In this document: positions 1 through 6,676 of the stretch, piece by piece
Layout: each line of letters opens with the position of its first letter
Position numbering within the stretch: position 1 is the stretch's first letter
DNA from: a bacterium
GTDB lineage: Bacteria; Cyanobacteriota; Sericytochromatia; S15B-MN24; VGJW01
NCBI GenBank assembly: GCA_021790035.1
Contig: JAJYIO010000070.1
Span: forward strand, 1 to 9,012
Reading direction: 5' to 3'
Length of the DNA stretch: 9,012 nt
Notes under the pieces: generated by a model
Seen by the model: only the letters and a program-made list of their open reading frames with translations
What the model was told of the DNA's origin: nothing
The model's database searches: none
Translations under genes and position numbers: made by a program

Positions 1-51
1 CTGCTGGAGGGGGCTACGCAGCAGCTTGCCCGCAGCGGGGGGCGAGTTTGA
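1..51 (+). CDS. 3' end of an upstream gene, product unknown (partial)
   Basis: The first frame is open from base 1 to a TGA at 49-51 and would encode the last 16 residues of a protein, ending ARSGGRV. Genes for molybdenum hydroxylase large subunits usually follow those for the [2Fe-2S] or FAD-binding subunit, so this could be the end of such a partner. The tail is too short to recognise. The gap to the next start (GTG at 110) is 58 bases and holds a strong hairpin. The call rests only on frame and position. Confidence 0.35.
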   Translation: MLEGATQQLARSGGRV

Positions 52-74
52 GAGGGGCGAAGGGCCCCTCTCAA
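48..74. terminator. Strong 11-bp hairpin between upstream gene and molybdenum enzyme gene
   Basis: Bases 48-58 (TTGAGAGGGGC) and 64-74 are perfect reverse complements, giving an 11-bp stem with a 5-base loop. The stem contains the TGA at 49-51. No T-run follows, so it is not a classic intrinsic terminator. It may attenuate transcription, protect the 3' end of the upstream message, or set the expression ratio between the two genes. Its structure is plain from the sequence; its role is inferred. Confidence 0.5.
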
Positions 75-109
75 GTCACTGCCGGCGCAGCCGGAGAGAA
101 GAGTTTCTT

Positions 110-2497
110 GTGAGCGCGATACCGGGCGTGGAATCGTTCAAGGTCATCGGGGCGTCCCCCGCTCGCATCGATGGCCCCGAGAAGATCACCGGGGCGGCCC
201 GGTATGTCGATGACCTCGACTTCGGGCCCGATCTGTTACACGGGGCGATCGTCGAGAGTCCCCACCCCCATGCGCGCATCGTTCGCATCGACACCAGCGC
301 GGCCGAGCGGGTGCCAGGCGTCGTCAAGGTAGTGACCGGCAAGGACTTTCCCTACAAGTTCGGCCTGTACATGCAAGATCGCCACGTCTTTGCCCAGGAT
401 GTCGTCCGGTTCGTGGGCGAGCAGGTGGCTGCCGTCATCGCGAGAACCCCGCAGATCGCCAAGCGCGCCGCCCGGCTCGTGAACGTCGAATACGAGCCGT
501 TGCCCGCGGTCCTGGATCAGGTGGAGGCTTTGTCGGACAGCTCCCCGGTTCTCCACCCCGATCTGGCCGGTTACCACCACGTGCCGTGGTTCTTCCCCGA
601 GGCGGGCACCAACATCGCCCACTGGCGCAAGATTCGCAAAGGCGACATGGATCAGGGCTTTGCCGAGGCGGATCTGGTACTCGAAGACACCTATCGTGTC
701 CCCCGGTATGCGCATTGCGCCATCGAGCCGCACATCGTGGTCGGGTACCAGGAGCTTTCCGGCCATCTCACGGTCTACGCTTCCTCGCAATCGCCTTTCA
801 CGCAGCGGAATGGCTTTGCGCAGGCCCTGGCACCGCTAGGACTCTCCCACAAGGACATTCGCGTCGTGGCGCCCTACGTCGGCGGCGGATTCGGCGGCAA
901 GGCCGGCGTCACCATGGAGATCCTCGGGGCCGTCCTGGCGACCGTGGTCAAGGGCCATCCGATCAAGCTCCGCTGGACGCGAGAGCAGGAATTCTGCAAC
1001 ACCTACCAGCGCGTCGGCCTGGTCGCCAGGCTCAAGGTAGGCGTCAAGCGCGACGGGACCATCACGGCGATGGAGCACAGCATGCGCTGGGATGCCGGCG
1101 CTTACGTCGAGTACGGGGCCAATGTCGTCAACGCCGCGGGTTTGTCGGCAACCGGCCCGTACCGGGTGCCGAACGTCAAGATCGATTCGGTGTGCATCTA
1201 CACGAATCTGCCGCCCTGCGGAGCTTACCGGGGCTTTGGCTATCCCGAGTTCCTGTTCGGCGTCGAGTCGCACATGACGCGGATCGCCCAGCAACTCGGC
1301 ATGGATCCGGTCGAGTTCCGCCGCAAGAACGCGATTCGCGAGGGCGACACGCTGCCATACGGCGCCGCCATGAATCCCAACGGCCTCATCGAGGCCATCG
1401 ATCGCGTCGCCGCCGAGATCGGCTGGGGCAAGCCCGCCGAGCCCACCCGTCCGCGCCGGGCGGCGGGCAAGGGTTTCGCGCTGCTATGGAAGGCCCCGGC
1501 CATGCCGCCCAACGCCGCATCGAGCGCCTTCTTGAAGTTCAACGAGGACGCGAGCATCAACATCCTGGCCTCGGGAATGGAGATCGGCCAGGGCTACCTC
1601 ACGGCGATGGCCCAGATCGCCTCCGAGATCCTGGCGGTTCCGGTCGCCAAGATTCGCGTCGAGACGCCCGATACCGACCGTTCGGCCTACGAGTGGCAGA
1701 CGGTGGGATCGCACGTCACCTGGGGCAGCGGCAATGCCGTCAAGAAGGCCGCCATCGAGGCTCGAGACAAGATCTTCGACACCGTGAGCCGGGCGCTCGG
1801 CCTCGAGAAGGAGACGCTCTACCTCGAGGACGAGAAGGTCAAGTGCCGTACGTGGCCCAGCTGGGAGCTCCCGCTGGCGGATTTCATCATCAACGGCATC
1901 CAGGGCGAGGGCGGGTACTTCCGCGGTGGCCCCATCCTCTCGAGCGGCATGTTCATGCCCGAGTTCACCAGCGCCGCCAGCGATCCCGCAACGGGTCAGG
2001 GCGGGCACCCCAACGTACACTACACGGTCGGAGCTGCCGCCGCCGATATCGAGATCGATCGCCAGACGGGACGGATCCACGTCAACAAGGTCGCCCTGGC
2101 GGTCGACGCGGGCAAGGCGATCAATCCCACGCTCGTGCGCGGGCAGGTCACGGGCGGGGTCGTCCAGGGCCTGGCCACGGCCCTTTATGAGGAAATGCGC
2201 TACGACGGCAACGGACGCCAGCTCAACCCCAACTTCACCGATTACAAGCTGCCCACGGCCATGGACACACCCGACGAGATCGTCCCGATCCTGGTCGAGG
2301 TACCGCAGCCCGAGGGTCCGTTCGGGGCCCGGGGGATCGGCGAGCAGACGATGATCCCGATGGCGCCCATGATCGCCAACGCGGTTGCCGATGCCGTGGG
2401 CGTCCGGATCCGCTCGATGCCCATCACGGCCGAGAAGGTCGCCCTGGCGATGACGCGCGGCGAGGACTTCGTCCAGAACTGGCCCCCCGGGAATTGA
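110..2497 (+). CDS. Xanthine dehydrogenase/aldehyde oxidase family molybdopterin-binding (large) subunit
   Basis: Catalytic molybdenum-cofactor subunit of a hydroxylase that oxidises an aldehyde, N-heterocycle or similar substrate, normally with [2Fe-2S] and FAD-binding partner subunits. The GTG at 110 gives 795 residues and follows a purine-rich GGAGAGAAGAG. The frame is open back to a TTG at 26, but those extra 28 residues look non-coding. Residues ~10-135 form the a/b hammerhead domain; the rest binds the cofactor. Visible family motifs are VGGGFGGK (257-264), AYRGFGYPE (372-380), MEIGQG (490-495) and GARGIGEQ (739-746). E745 sits where the catalytic glutamate lies in the family. The RGFG motif is of the xanthine dehydrogenase/aldehyde oxidoreductase kind, not the cysteine-containing active-site loop of true aerobic CO dehydrogenase, so CO oxidation is unlikely. 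The length is normal and I see no frameshift. The substrate cannot be told from sequence alone, and no partner subunit is visible here. Confidence 0.95.
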   Translation: MSAIPGVESFKVIGASPARIDGPEKITGAARYVDDLDFGPDLLHGAIVESPHPHARIVRIDTSAAERVPGVVKVVTGKDFPYKFGLYMQDRHVFAQDVVRFVGEQVAAVIARTPQIAKRAARLVNVEYEPLPAVLDQVEALSDSSPVLHPDLAGYHHVPWFFPEAGTNIAHWRKIRKGDMDQGFAEADLVLEDTYRVPRYAHCAIEPHIVVGYQELSGHLTVYASSQSPFTQRNGFAQALAPLGLSHKDIRVVAPYVGGGFGGKAGVTMEILGAVLATVVKGHPIKLRWTREQEFCNTYQRVGLVARLKVGVKRDGTITAMEHSMRWDAGAYVEYGANVVNAAGLSATGPYRVPNVKIDSVCIYTNLPPCGAYRGFGYPEFLFGVESHMTRIAQQLGMDPVEFRRKNAIREGDTLPYGAAMNPNGLIEAIDRVAAEIGWGKPAEPTRPRRAAGKGFALLWKAPAMPPNAASSAFLKFNEDASINILASGMEIGQGYLTAMAQIASEILAVPVAKIRVETPDTDRSAYEWQTVGSHVTWGSGNAVKKAAIEARDKIFDTVSRALGLEKETLYLEDEKVKCRTWPSWELPLADFIINGIQGEGGYFRGGPILSSGMFMPEFTSAASDPATGQGGHPNVHYTVGAAAADIEIDRQTGRIHVNKVALAVDAGKAINPTLVRGQVTGGVVQGLATALYEEMRYDGNGRQLNPNFTDYKLPTAMDTPDEIVPILVEVPQPEGPFGARGIGEQTMIPMAPMIANAVADAVGVRIRSMPITAEKVALAMTRGEDFVQNWPPGN

Positions 2498-2726
2498 CCT
2501 GTTTTCGGTGGAGCGGGCTCCTCTGCGCGTCAGCCGCCCGCGGTGCGAGCTTGGGGAGCTGCCAGTGGCCACCGGGAACCATGCCGTCGTCCTCGAATGC
2601 GACGCTGCCAGCCTTGGCATCGGGTGCGGCGATTCCCAGCAGGAGCAGCGCAAGGACAACCGACCTCACCTTGGCGACCCTGCGAAGGATGCCGACGAGC
2701 CTCGCTTGGCTCGGATGACCAGGCAC
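2424..2726 (-). CDS. Putative secreted protein, probably truncated (signal peptide plus short tail)
   Basis: From a GTG at 2726 the minus strand encodes 100 residues. GGAGG lies nine bases upstream of the GTG and a -10-like TACAAT at 2775-2780. Residues ~20-40 look like a bacterial signal peptide: a basic stretch (RRVAKVR), a hydrophobic core (SVVLALLLLGIAA) and a DAKA cleavage site before GSVAFEDDG. An internal in-frame GTG would give a more compact start just before RSVVLALL. After about 35 further residues the sequence becomes Arg/Ser/Pro-rich and runs antisense into the last 74 bases of the molybdenum enzyme gene, typical of a shadow frame. I read this as the 5' end of a secreted-protein gene whose remainder was lost. 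A real small secreted protein is possible. No family is recognised. Confidence 0.3.
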   Translation of the reverse strand: MPGHPSQARLVGILRRVAKVRSVVLALLLLGIAAPDAKAGSVAFEDDGMVPGGHWQLPKLAPRAADAQRSPLHRKQVNSRGASSGRSPRRASSPGRPSRP

Positions 2727-3145
2727 TTGCCTTTGCCTCCTCGAGATCAAGTTTAGCCACTTGAGGCTCTTGCGATTGTACCCGAGACGCCTTTTATGCT
2801 CCTTCGTCACTTGCCGGCAAAGAAACTTCATCTAGCTTCAGGACAACTTTACCCAGAACGGGAAATCAAACCGGGAGAGCGACCATCTGGCTCTTACTGA
2901 ATACGAGCGGTCAGGTTCTGGCGATCACGGCGATAGACGACTCCAGCTCGCCCGAGCAGGTCGACGACCCGGTGAATCAACGCCGAAACCATTCCTCATC
3001 AGGCCGGGTCACGCGATGGCGGCCCACCAGTAATTCTTGTAACGACATCGGGGGCTATCTGGAGGCGATCGATGGCCCTGCAAGCCAGAGACACGGCAAG
3101 AAGACGAGCCGGTATGATCGGCGGGTAGGCATCAGGGGTAATTGC
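2727..3145. other. Non-coding stretch ahead of the MCP-like gene
   Basis: No convincing gene lies here. The frame of the downstream gene is open back to about 2972, but its 58 extra codons give a composition unlike the mature protein (Arg/Ser/Asn-rich), so I do not count them. On the + strand a TATGAT at 3113-3118 could be a -10 box, but no good -35 lies at the right distance. On the minus strand TACAAT at 2775-2780 could serve the putative secreted-protein gene. The first part (2770-2930) is less GC-rich than the flanking genes. Confidence 0.4.
2747..2764. repeat. Small inverted repeat TCAAGT-N6-ACTTGA
   Basis: Two perfect 6-bp arms separated by TTAGCC lie between the -10-like TACAAT (2775-2780, minus strand) and the GTG at 2726 of the putative secreted-protein gene. 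The position would suit an operator or a leader hairpin. Arms of this length also occur by chance. Confidence 0.25.
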
Positions 3146-4006
3146 GTGAAGATTCGGACCAACATCCTTACAGCTTTCTTCGTCGTGTTCGCTTCGATGG
3201 GTGGAGCGTGCCTGCTGGCCTTACACGGCATCGGGCAGCTCCGGCAGGACGCCAAGGTAGCCCTCGATGCGGATGATCTGGTCCTGTCCACGGTGCAGGT
3301 CCAGCAATTCCTTACCGATGTCAGCGCAACCCATCAAACCGACGGGTTCAACGACGCCCAGCACTGGGCTGACGAATTCGCCAAGACGACCCGGGATCTG
3401 CAGACGCTCCTGCCCGGCGATCCCGTCCTCGCCACCCTCCAGCCGACCTTCGACCCCTTCTACAGCGTGGGCAAGAAGATGGCCAATGCTTACCTTTCCC
3501 AAGGCCGGGCCGCCGGCAACTTCCTGATGAAGGGCACCCCGCAGCAGCCGGGCTTCGACGGGCTATCCGACCAGATCTCGGCCAAGGTCGATCTGGTTCG
3601 CAACGCGGCGGTCAAGAGGCTCCGAGGCCAGCAAACGTCCGAGACGGACATCGTCCTCCTGGTCGTCCTCCTGGCAGCCATCTTCTCGGCCGGCATTGCC
3701 TTCTGGTTCGCCGACTCGATCGTGAGGCCGCTGCGCAACCTCAAGCAAGCCGCAGAGGGAATCATCAAGTCGGTGGAGGCGATGAACAAGATGACCCGCG
3801 AGGTCTCGTCGGCCGCAGACGAGCAAAGGAAGGGCGGGCAGCACATCGCCGAGAGCGTCGAGGGAATCAATCGGAGCGCCAAGGAGGCGGCGGCTTCGGT
3901 CGCTCAGATCTCCCACGCGACGGGCGGTCTCCAGTCTCAGGCCCGCCAGCTGGTCGAGGCCGTGTCCCTCTTCAAGCTCAGCGACGGCGCAGAGGGTTCC
4001 GTTTAG
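3146..4006 (+). CDS. MCP-like membrane sensor protein lacking the chemotaxis signalling tip
   Basis: GTG at 3146 with AGGGG six to seven bases upstream gives 286 residues. TM1 is about residues 7-27 and TM2 about 168-188, so residues 28-167 face the periplasm as a mostly helical sensor. The stretch VQVQQFLTDVSAT...DGFNDA (50-71), with FYSVGKKMANAYLSQG (105-120) and GN..M (124-128), resembles a sensor region I know from methyl-accepting chemotaxis proteins. After TM2 the start of a HAMP domain (SIVRPLRNLKQAAEGI, 191-206) runs straight into a helix like the last ~70 residues of an MCP (A.EQ.KG...I.ESV..IN, 224-242; QARQLVEAVSLFKL, 265-278). The second HAMP helix, the methylation helix 1 and the CheA/CheW-binding tip with its EAARAGE-type motif are absent. 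It may be a deletion product, a decoy receptor, or a partner in mixed receptor bundles. There is no chemotaxis gene nearby. Confidence 0.85.
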   Translation: MKIRTNILTAFFVVFASMGGACLLALHGIGQLRQDAKVALDADDLVLSTVQVQQFLTDVSATHQTDGFNDAQHWADEFAKTTRDLQTLLPGDPVLATLQPTFDPFYSVGKKMANAYLSQGRAAGNFLMKGTPQQPGFDGLSDQISAKVDLVRNAAVKRLRGQQTSETDIVLLVVLLAAIFSAGIAFWFADSIVRPLRNLKQAAEGIIKSVEAMNKMTREVSSAADEQRKGGQHIAESVEGINRSAKEAAASVAQISHATGGLQSQARQLVEAVSLFKLSDGAEGSV

Positions 4007-4020
4007 AGCGTTCCCGGCTT

Positions 4021-4058
4021 GATCTGATCGGGACCTCGGCGCAGGCCCCGATCAGATC
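4021..4058. terminator. Perfect 12-bp hairpin between convergent genes
   Basis: GATCTGATCGGG (4021-4032) pairs with 4047-4058 without mismatch. Inside, CCT (4034-4036) can pair with AGG (4043-4045) around a CGGCGC loop. It starts 15 bases after the stop of the MCP-like gene. Its right arm covers the last codons and the stop (4052-4054) of the convergent regulator gene, so it could end transcripts from both sides. Neither side has a T-run, so a Rho-independent role is inferred from structure and position only. Confidence 0.6.
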
Positions 4059-4255
4059 TGCGGCGTCTCTGAATCGGGCTCCGACATGCCGTAGGCCTCG
4101 CGCAAGACCCGATCGAGCTCCTGTCCGAAACTGGTGCCGGCGTGGGTCTTGAGGGCCTCCATCACGTCAGGGGCCAGGCGGACGGAGATCTGCTTGCGCG
4201 CGCGATCTCCCAGCGAGGGTCGGCCGACCTTCCCCTTGTCGAACGAGGCGTCCAT
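4052..4255 (-). CDS. Small ribbon-helix-helix (CopG/Arc-type) DNA-binding protein
   Basis: A 67-residue protein starting at ATG 4255, with AAGGA about seven bases upstream. Residues 21-55 show the ribbon-helix-helix pattern: a strand KQISVRL (21-27), helix A from PDVMEALKTHA (29-39), a turn GTSF, and helix B FGQELDRVLREAYG (43-56). The basic N-terminus (KGKVGRPSLGDRARK) resembles those of CopG/BrnA-like antitoxins and small plasmid-type repressors. Such proteins bind operators as dimers, with the strands in the major groove. The gene is divergent from a 71-residue protein gene at 4405, and the gap contains two inverted near-palindromes, so autoregulation and control of the neighbour are likely. 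It could be the antitoxin of a divergent pair. No known toxin family is recognisable next to it. Confidence 0.85.
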   Translation of the reverse strand: MDASFDKGKVGRPSLGDRARKQISVRLAPDVMEALKTHAGTSFGQELDRVLREAYGMSEPDSETPQI

Positions 4256-4272
4256 GACCGGTCCTTACCCAA

Positions 4273-4289
4273 TTTGTGTGATACGCAAA
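4273..4289. promoter_or_regulatory. Candidate operator 1 (17-bp near-palindrome) beside the regulator gene
   Basis: TTTGTGTGATACGCAAA is a near-palindrome with arms TTTGxGT and ACxCAAA. It lies 18 bases upstream of the ATG of the ribbon-helix-helix gene, just before its Shine-Dalgarno site. Its reverse complement recurs at 4331-4347 with 15 of 17 bases identical. Ribbon-helix-helix dimers commonly bind such spaced pairs, so this is a likely site for the adjacent regulator. Confidence 0.55.
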
Positions 4290-4330
4290 CTTATCGCGAA
4301 TAAATGTAGTGCGAAAAACTTCCTTGAGGA

Positions 4331-4347
4331 TTTCCGTATCACGCAAA
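4331..4347. promoter_or_regulatory. Candidate operator 2, inverted copy, overlapping the promoter of the 71-residue gene
   Basis: TTTCCGTATCACGCAAA reads TTTGCGTGATACGGAAA on the other strand, matching operator 1 at 15 of 17 positions. The centres of the two sites are 58 bases apart. This copy ends three bases before a TATAAA, so a bound protein would block RNA polymerase at the rightward promoter. Confidence 0.55.
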
Positions 4348-4350
4348 TCG

Positions 4351-4356
4351 TATAAA
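4351..4356 (+). promoter_or_regulatory. Candidate -10 box (TATAAA) for the 71-residue gene
   Basis: TATAAA lies 48 bases upstream of the ATG at 4405 in an AT-rich patch that stands out from the GC-rich surroundings. The best -35-like match, TTGAGG at 4324-4329, is 21 bases away, longer than the usual 17. The promoter may therefore rely on an activator or on a weaker -35. Candidate operator 2 sits between the two elements. Confidence 0.45.
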
Positions 4357-4404
4357 CTGGACAGGTGTTGCACGGGGGCGCTATCGAGGGAGGTATCCGG
4401 GACC

Positions 4405-4620
4405 ATGTACGTGCTGAGGATCGGCGGCCAGGCGATCGAGGTCTCTGACTGGAGCCAGGGCATCAAGCGGGCCCGCGACTTCCATACGGACGCGGAGTAT
4501 GCCAAGAGCATGCTGGGCGACTACCAGTTCAGCGAGCTGGGCCAGGGCGCGATCGGCCTTCCGATCTGGAGAGCTGCAGGTCGCGCTGCCAAGGTCGTCG
4601 GGATGGTGGTCCGCTACTAG
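4405..4620 (+). CDS. Small protein of unknown function (71 aa), divergent from the ribbon-helix-helix gene
   Basis: ATG at 4405 with GGGAGG eleven bases upstream; the third codon positions are overwhelmingly G or C, as in the sure genes of this window. The protein begins MYVLRIGGQAIEVSDW, has an acidic/aromatic middle (DFHTDAEYAKSMLGDYQF, ~31-48) and ends in a basic, hydrophobic stretch (RAAGRAAKVVGMVVRY). I do not recognise a family. I see no signal peptide or membrane segment. The frame is open 32 codons further upstream, but that part includes the operator and promoter region. Being divergent from a regulator with shared operators, it is probably that regulator's main target. A toxin role is possible but nothing in the sequence proves it. 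Confidence 0.6.
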   Translation: MYVLRIGGQAIEVSDWSQGIKRARDFHTDAEYAKSMLGDYQFSELGQGAIGLPIWRAAGRAAKVVGMVVRY

Positions 4621-4753
4621 GTTGAAACTTCGATCCGCCATCGGACAGATCGGGAAATTCGAGCAAGACGTCAGCGAGGCTGGTTCCGCGAGCCAGGAGG
4701 GTCAGGACCTCGATCAAGCGGCGTACTTTGTCAGCCTCAGCCGACTGCGACAT
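4529..4753 (-). pseudogene. Possible DUF433-like antitoxin fragment
   Basis: From ATG 4753 the minus strand encodes 74 residues. Residues 7-39 (VRRLIEVLTLLARGTSLADVLLEFPDLSDG in outline) resemble the C-terminal half of DUF433 proteins, where a helix is followed by a G.S..E.L..YP.L pattern. DUF433 proteins are winged-helix-like and often act as antitoxins. The usual N-terminal strands (G.P.I.GTRI) and the last helix are missing. After residue ~40 codon use worsens and the frame runs antisense through the 3' end of the 71-residue gene. No good Shine-Dalgarno site precedes the ATG. I take it as a possible remnant; a chance frame is the alternative. Confidence 0.3.
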
Positions 4754-4801
4754 CGGTCCAGAACTCAGAGAGCCGTGATTTCAGGTTGTGCCCGAACATC
4801 T

Positions 4802-5413
4802 TCATGCCGCGGCCATCTCGAGCACCACGTCACGAAATGCCCGAAAGCTCGGCGACGTGTTTCGATCCGGGACCATCTTGGGCCCAACCGCCCGTGCCAG
4901 TTCGGCCTTGCGCAGCCCTCCTTCGAAATATCCCGCCCGCTGCAGCACTCTCTCAAGGGCCTCCCAGGTGCCCCCTGAAATCGAGTCGGGATCGCGGTAC
5001 CGCCATTCGAGATGCGCAGAAACTCTCGGATAAGCGCCTCTCACGGCTTGCCAATCCCCGAAGTACCAGGCCTCGAGCTCCTCGACCACGATGCGGTTTG
5101 CGACGTGGAAGCTCCCACCCCCGGCAGAAGAACGGGTCAAGATGCCGGCGCGTTCGGCCATGCCGTCCAATCTCGCCTTCAGCCACAAGCAATCGTCGTC
5201 GTCTCGGTCCACGAGCACCACGACTCGTCCCTGTTCCCCGAGCCAATTTCGGTAGCCATTGAGGCGGCCGGGGAGGCGATCGATCAACTCGTCCTTGCAC
5301 TGATGCGCATGGATAACAAACGACCGGTCGCCGACTAGCTTGGGCAGTAGCTGTTGCAGTAGCACCTCCGCCGAGTACTCCTCGACCAGGAATTCGAGGT
5401 GCGAAATGCTCAT
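4802..5413 (-). CDS. DUF4276 family protein with TOPRIM-like acidic motifs
   Basis: A 203-residue protein whose ATG (5413) overlaps the TGA of the upstream ATPase gene as ATGA, so the two are translationally coupled. The layout fits DUF4276: an N-terminal strand with [13 protein letters not shown] (7-19), then [11 protein letters not shown] (64-74), then [15 protein letters not shown] (107-121), and a tail with [18 protein letters not shown] (140-157). The glutamates 11/12/16 after the first strand and the aspartates 69, 71-74 after the second match the E and DxD motifs of TOPRIM nucleases and topoisomerases. E111, E112 and E114 could complete a metal site. I infer a metal-dependent nuclease or related activity, controlled by the ATPase. 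ABC-type ATPase plus TOPRIM pairs include OLD, PARIS (AriA/AriB) and RloA/RloB. The family assignment is firm, the biochemistry inferred. Length is normal. Confidence 0.9.
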   Translation of the reverse strand: MSISHLEFLVEEYSAEVLLQQLLPKLVGDRSFVIHAHQCKDELIDRLPGRLNGYRNWLGEQGRVVVLVDRDDDDCLWLKARLDGMAERAGILTRSSAGGGSFHVANRIVVEELEAWYFGDWQAVRGAYPRVSAHLEWRYRDPDSISGGTWEALERVLQRAGYFEGGLRKAELARAVGPKMVPDRNTSPSFRAFRDVVLEMAAA

Positions 5414-6642
5414 CGCCCTGGCCCCGGACTTAAGGGTGCGCCCTGGTTTACGAGTGGATCGCCGGCGCCGAGGCGGCCTTCCAACCAGAGGTGACCCAGA
5501 GACGCGCCGGCAGCCATGAATTCCTGCACGCCGTCAATGTCGGCGGCTCGGAGGGCCTGGGTGTATCCATGGTCGTCCCGGTAGAGGACACGGACCTCCT
5601 CGGGGCGCAGGCCGTTGAGGAAGAACGGCGAGTGCGTGGTTGCCAGGATTTGCGAACGCACCGTCGCGGCCCTGCACTCCTCGGCGAGCTCGGGCAAGAG
5701 CCGTGGATGTAAAAAGTTCTCGGGCTCCTCGATACCGATGAACTGTGGCGGGCTCGGGTGGTTCAATACCGTCAGGTAGGCCAACAGTTTTAGTGTGCCG
5801 TCCGAGGCAAACCGCGAGAGAACCGGCTGCTCGAACGGCGCGTCTTTGATCTGCAACAGCAAGCGGCCGTCCGGCATGGCTTCAGACAAGACTTTCTCGA
5901 GTCTTGGGACACGACGGCGAAGCAGGTCGAAAATCGCCTCCAGCTGCTCCGGATGTTGCTCATTGAGGTACTGGATAACGTTGGGGAGGTTGTCACCGGT
6001 CTTGCTTAGCCGTTCCTGGGGGCCGGCTTCCGGCTGCCCCCGGGTGTCGTCGATTGAGAGATAGGAGACGTACCAGTCCGTGATGAACTCACGCAAGGCG
6101 GCGACGCGAGGATGCTCCGCCAGCTGCCCAAGGGTGCTCACGGCGATCAAGTCGGGAGATCGGAGAGGCTTCTCGACCCTCTGATCGCTCTCATCCGGCA
6201 TCTCACCTGTGACGACTCTCCCTTGGCCGTTCTTGTAGTCAAGGAAGCGGAAAGGACGGCCCCGCTGGCCGCGCTTCCACTGGAGCCACTCTTCGGCCAC
6301 GGTCGGCCCCTTGGCGCCTTCTGCAATTGCCAGGTGGTACGTGATGACGGGCTGCCCGAGCTGCTCGCGGTACTTGATCTCGATCGTGACGGGCCCATCC
6401 TGCCCTCGGGTTCGAAGTTCTTTCCCCTTCCCGCGTCGATCCCAGGCGTGTCGAAGGCCGAACTGGAAGCACTCGGACAAGAAGTTGAACACGTCGAACA
6501 CCGTCGACTTGCCGCTGCCGTTGGGCCCGAGCAAAGCCGTGAGCGGCGTCAATTCCTTGAACTCCACGCTCCGCAGGGCTCGAAAATTCTCGACGCGGAG
6601 GTACTCGATCCGCGGTGGCTTACGATTCGGTGCTACTTGCAT
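5410..6642 (-). CDS. AAA/ABC-type ATPase (RecF/SMC-like, AAA_21 group), partner of DUF4276
   Basis: A 410-residue ATPase starting at ATG 6642, with GGAG about eight bases upstream. It has every core motif: [10 protein letters not shown] (14-23) typical of SMC/RecF-like N-termini, Walker [10 protein letters not shown] (39-47), an ABC-like signature around [14 protein letters not shown] (277-290), Walker [14 protein letters not shown] (301-313) with the catalytic glutamate pair E305/E306, and the switch histidine in ATTHSPFF (334-341). The middle (~60-270) replaces the long coiled coil of SMC proteins with a short insert, as in COG4637-type predicted ATPases. The C-terminus ([14 protein letters not shown]) is also typical of that group. 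The gene ends in a four-base ATGA overlap with the DUF4276 gene. I expect an ATP-driven dimer that senses DNA or a phage cue and gates its partner. No residue needed for catalysis is missing. Confidence 0.95.
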   Translation of the reverse strand: MQVAPNRKPPRIEYLRVENFRALRSVEFKELTPLTALLGPNGSGKSTVFDVFNFLSECFQFGLRHAWDRRGKGKELRTRGQDGPVTIEIKYREQLGQPVITYHLAIAEGAKGPTVAEEWLQWKRGQRGRPFRFLDYKNGQGRVVTGEMPDESDQRVEKPLRSPDLIAVSTLGQLAEHPRVAALREFITDWYVSYLSIDDTRGQPEAGPQERLSKTGDNLPNVIQYLNEQHPEQLEAIFDLLRRRVPRLEKVLSEAMPDGRLLLQIKDAPFEQPVLSRFASDGTLKLLAYLTVLNHPSPPQFIGIEEPENFLHPRLLPELAEECRAATVRSQILATTHSPFFLNGLRPEEVRVLYRDDHGYTQALRAADIDGVQEFMAAGASLGHLWLEGRLGAGDPLVNQGAPLSPGPGR

Positions 6643-6676
6643 GGAGTCTCCAGGGGCAGGACGGGGAGAGTTTTCA

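Noticed and set aside
26..109. In-frame N-terminal extension of the molybdenum enzyme from TTG at 26
   Set aside because: The extra 28 residues overlap the upstream gene end and the hairpin, have no family resemblance, and the GTG at 110 has a better ribosome site and normal family N-terminus.
586..2190. Long second open frame on the + strand inside the molybdenum enzyme gene
   Set aside because: It is rich in Arg, Gly and His, as expected of a shadow frame of a GC-rich gene, and lies wholly inside a certain gene.
1484..2659. 391-codon minus-strand frame opposite the molybdenum enzyme gene
   Set aside because: Antisense of conserved catalytic motifs, with typical shadow composition and no ribosome site.
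2972..3145. N-terminal extension of the MCP-like protein
   Set aside because: The 58 added residues are polar and unstructured ahead of a normal first membrane segment; the GTG at 3146 has a proper ribosome site.
4381..4641. 86-codon minus-strand frame opposite the 71-residue gene
   Set aside because: It has no ribosome site, and the + frame has better codon use, a ribosome site and a promoter.
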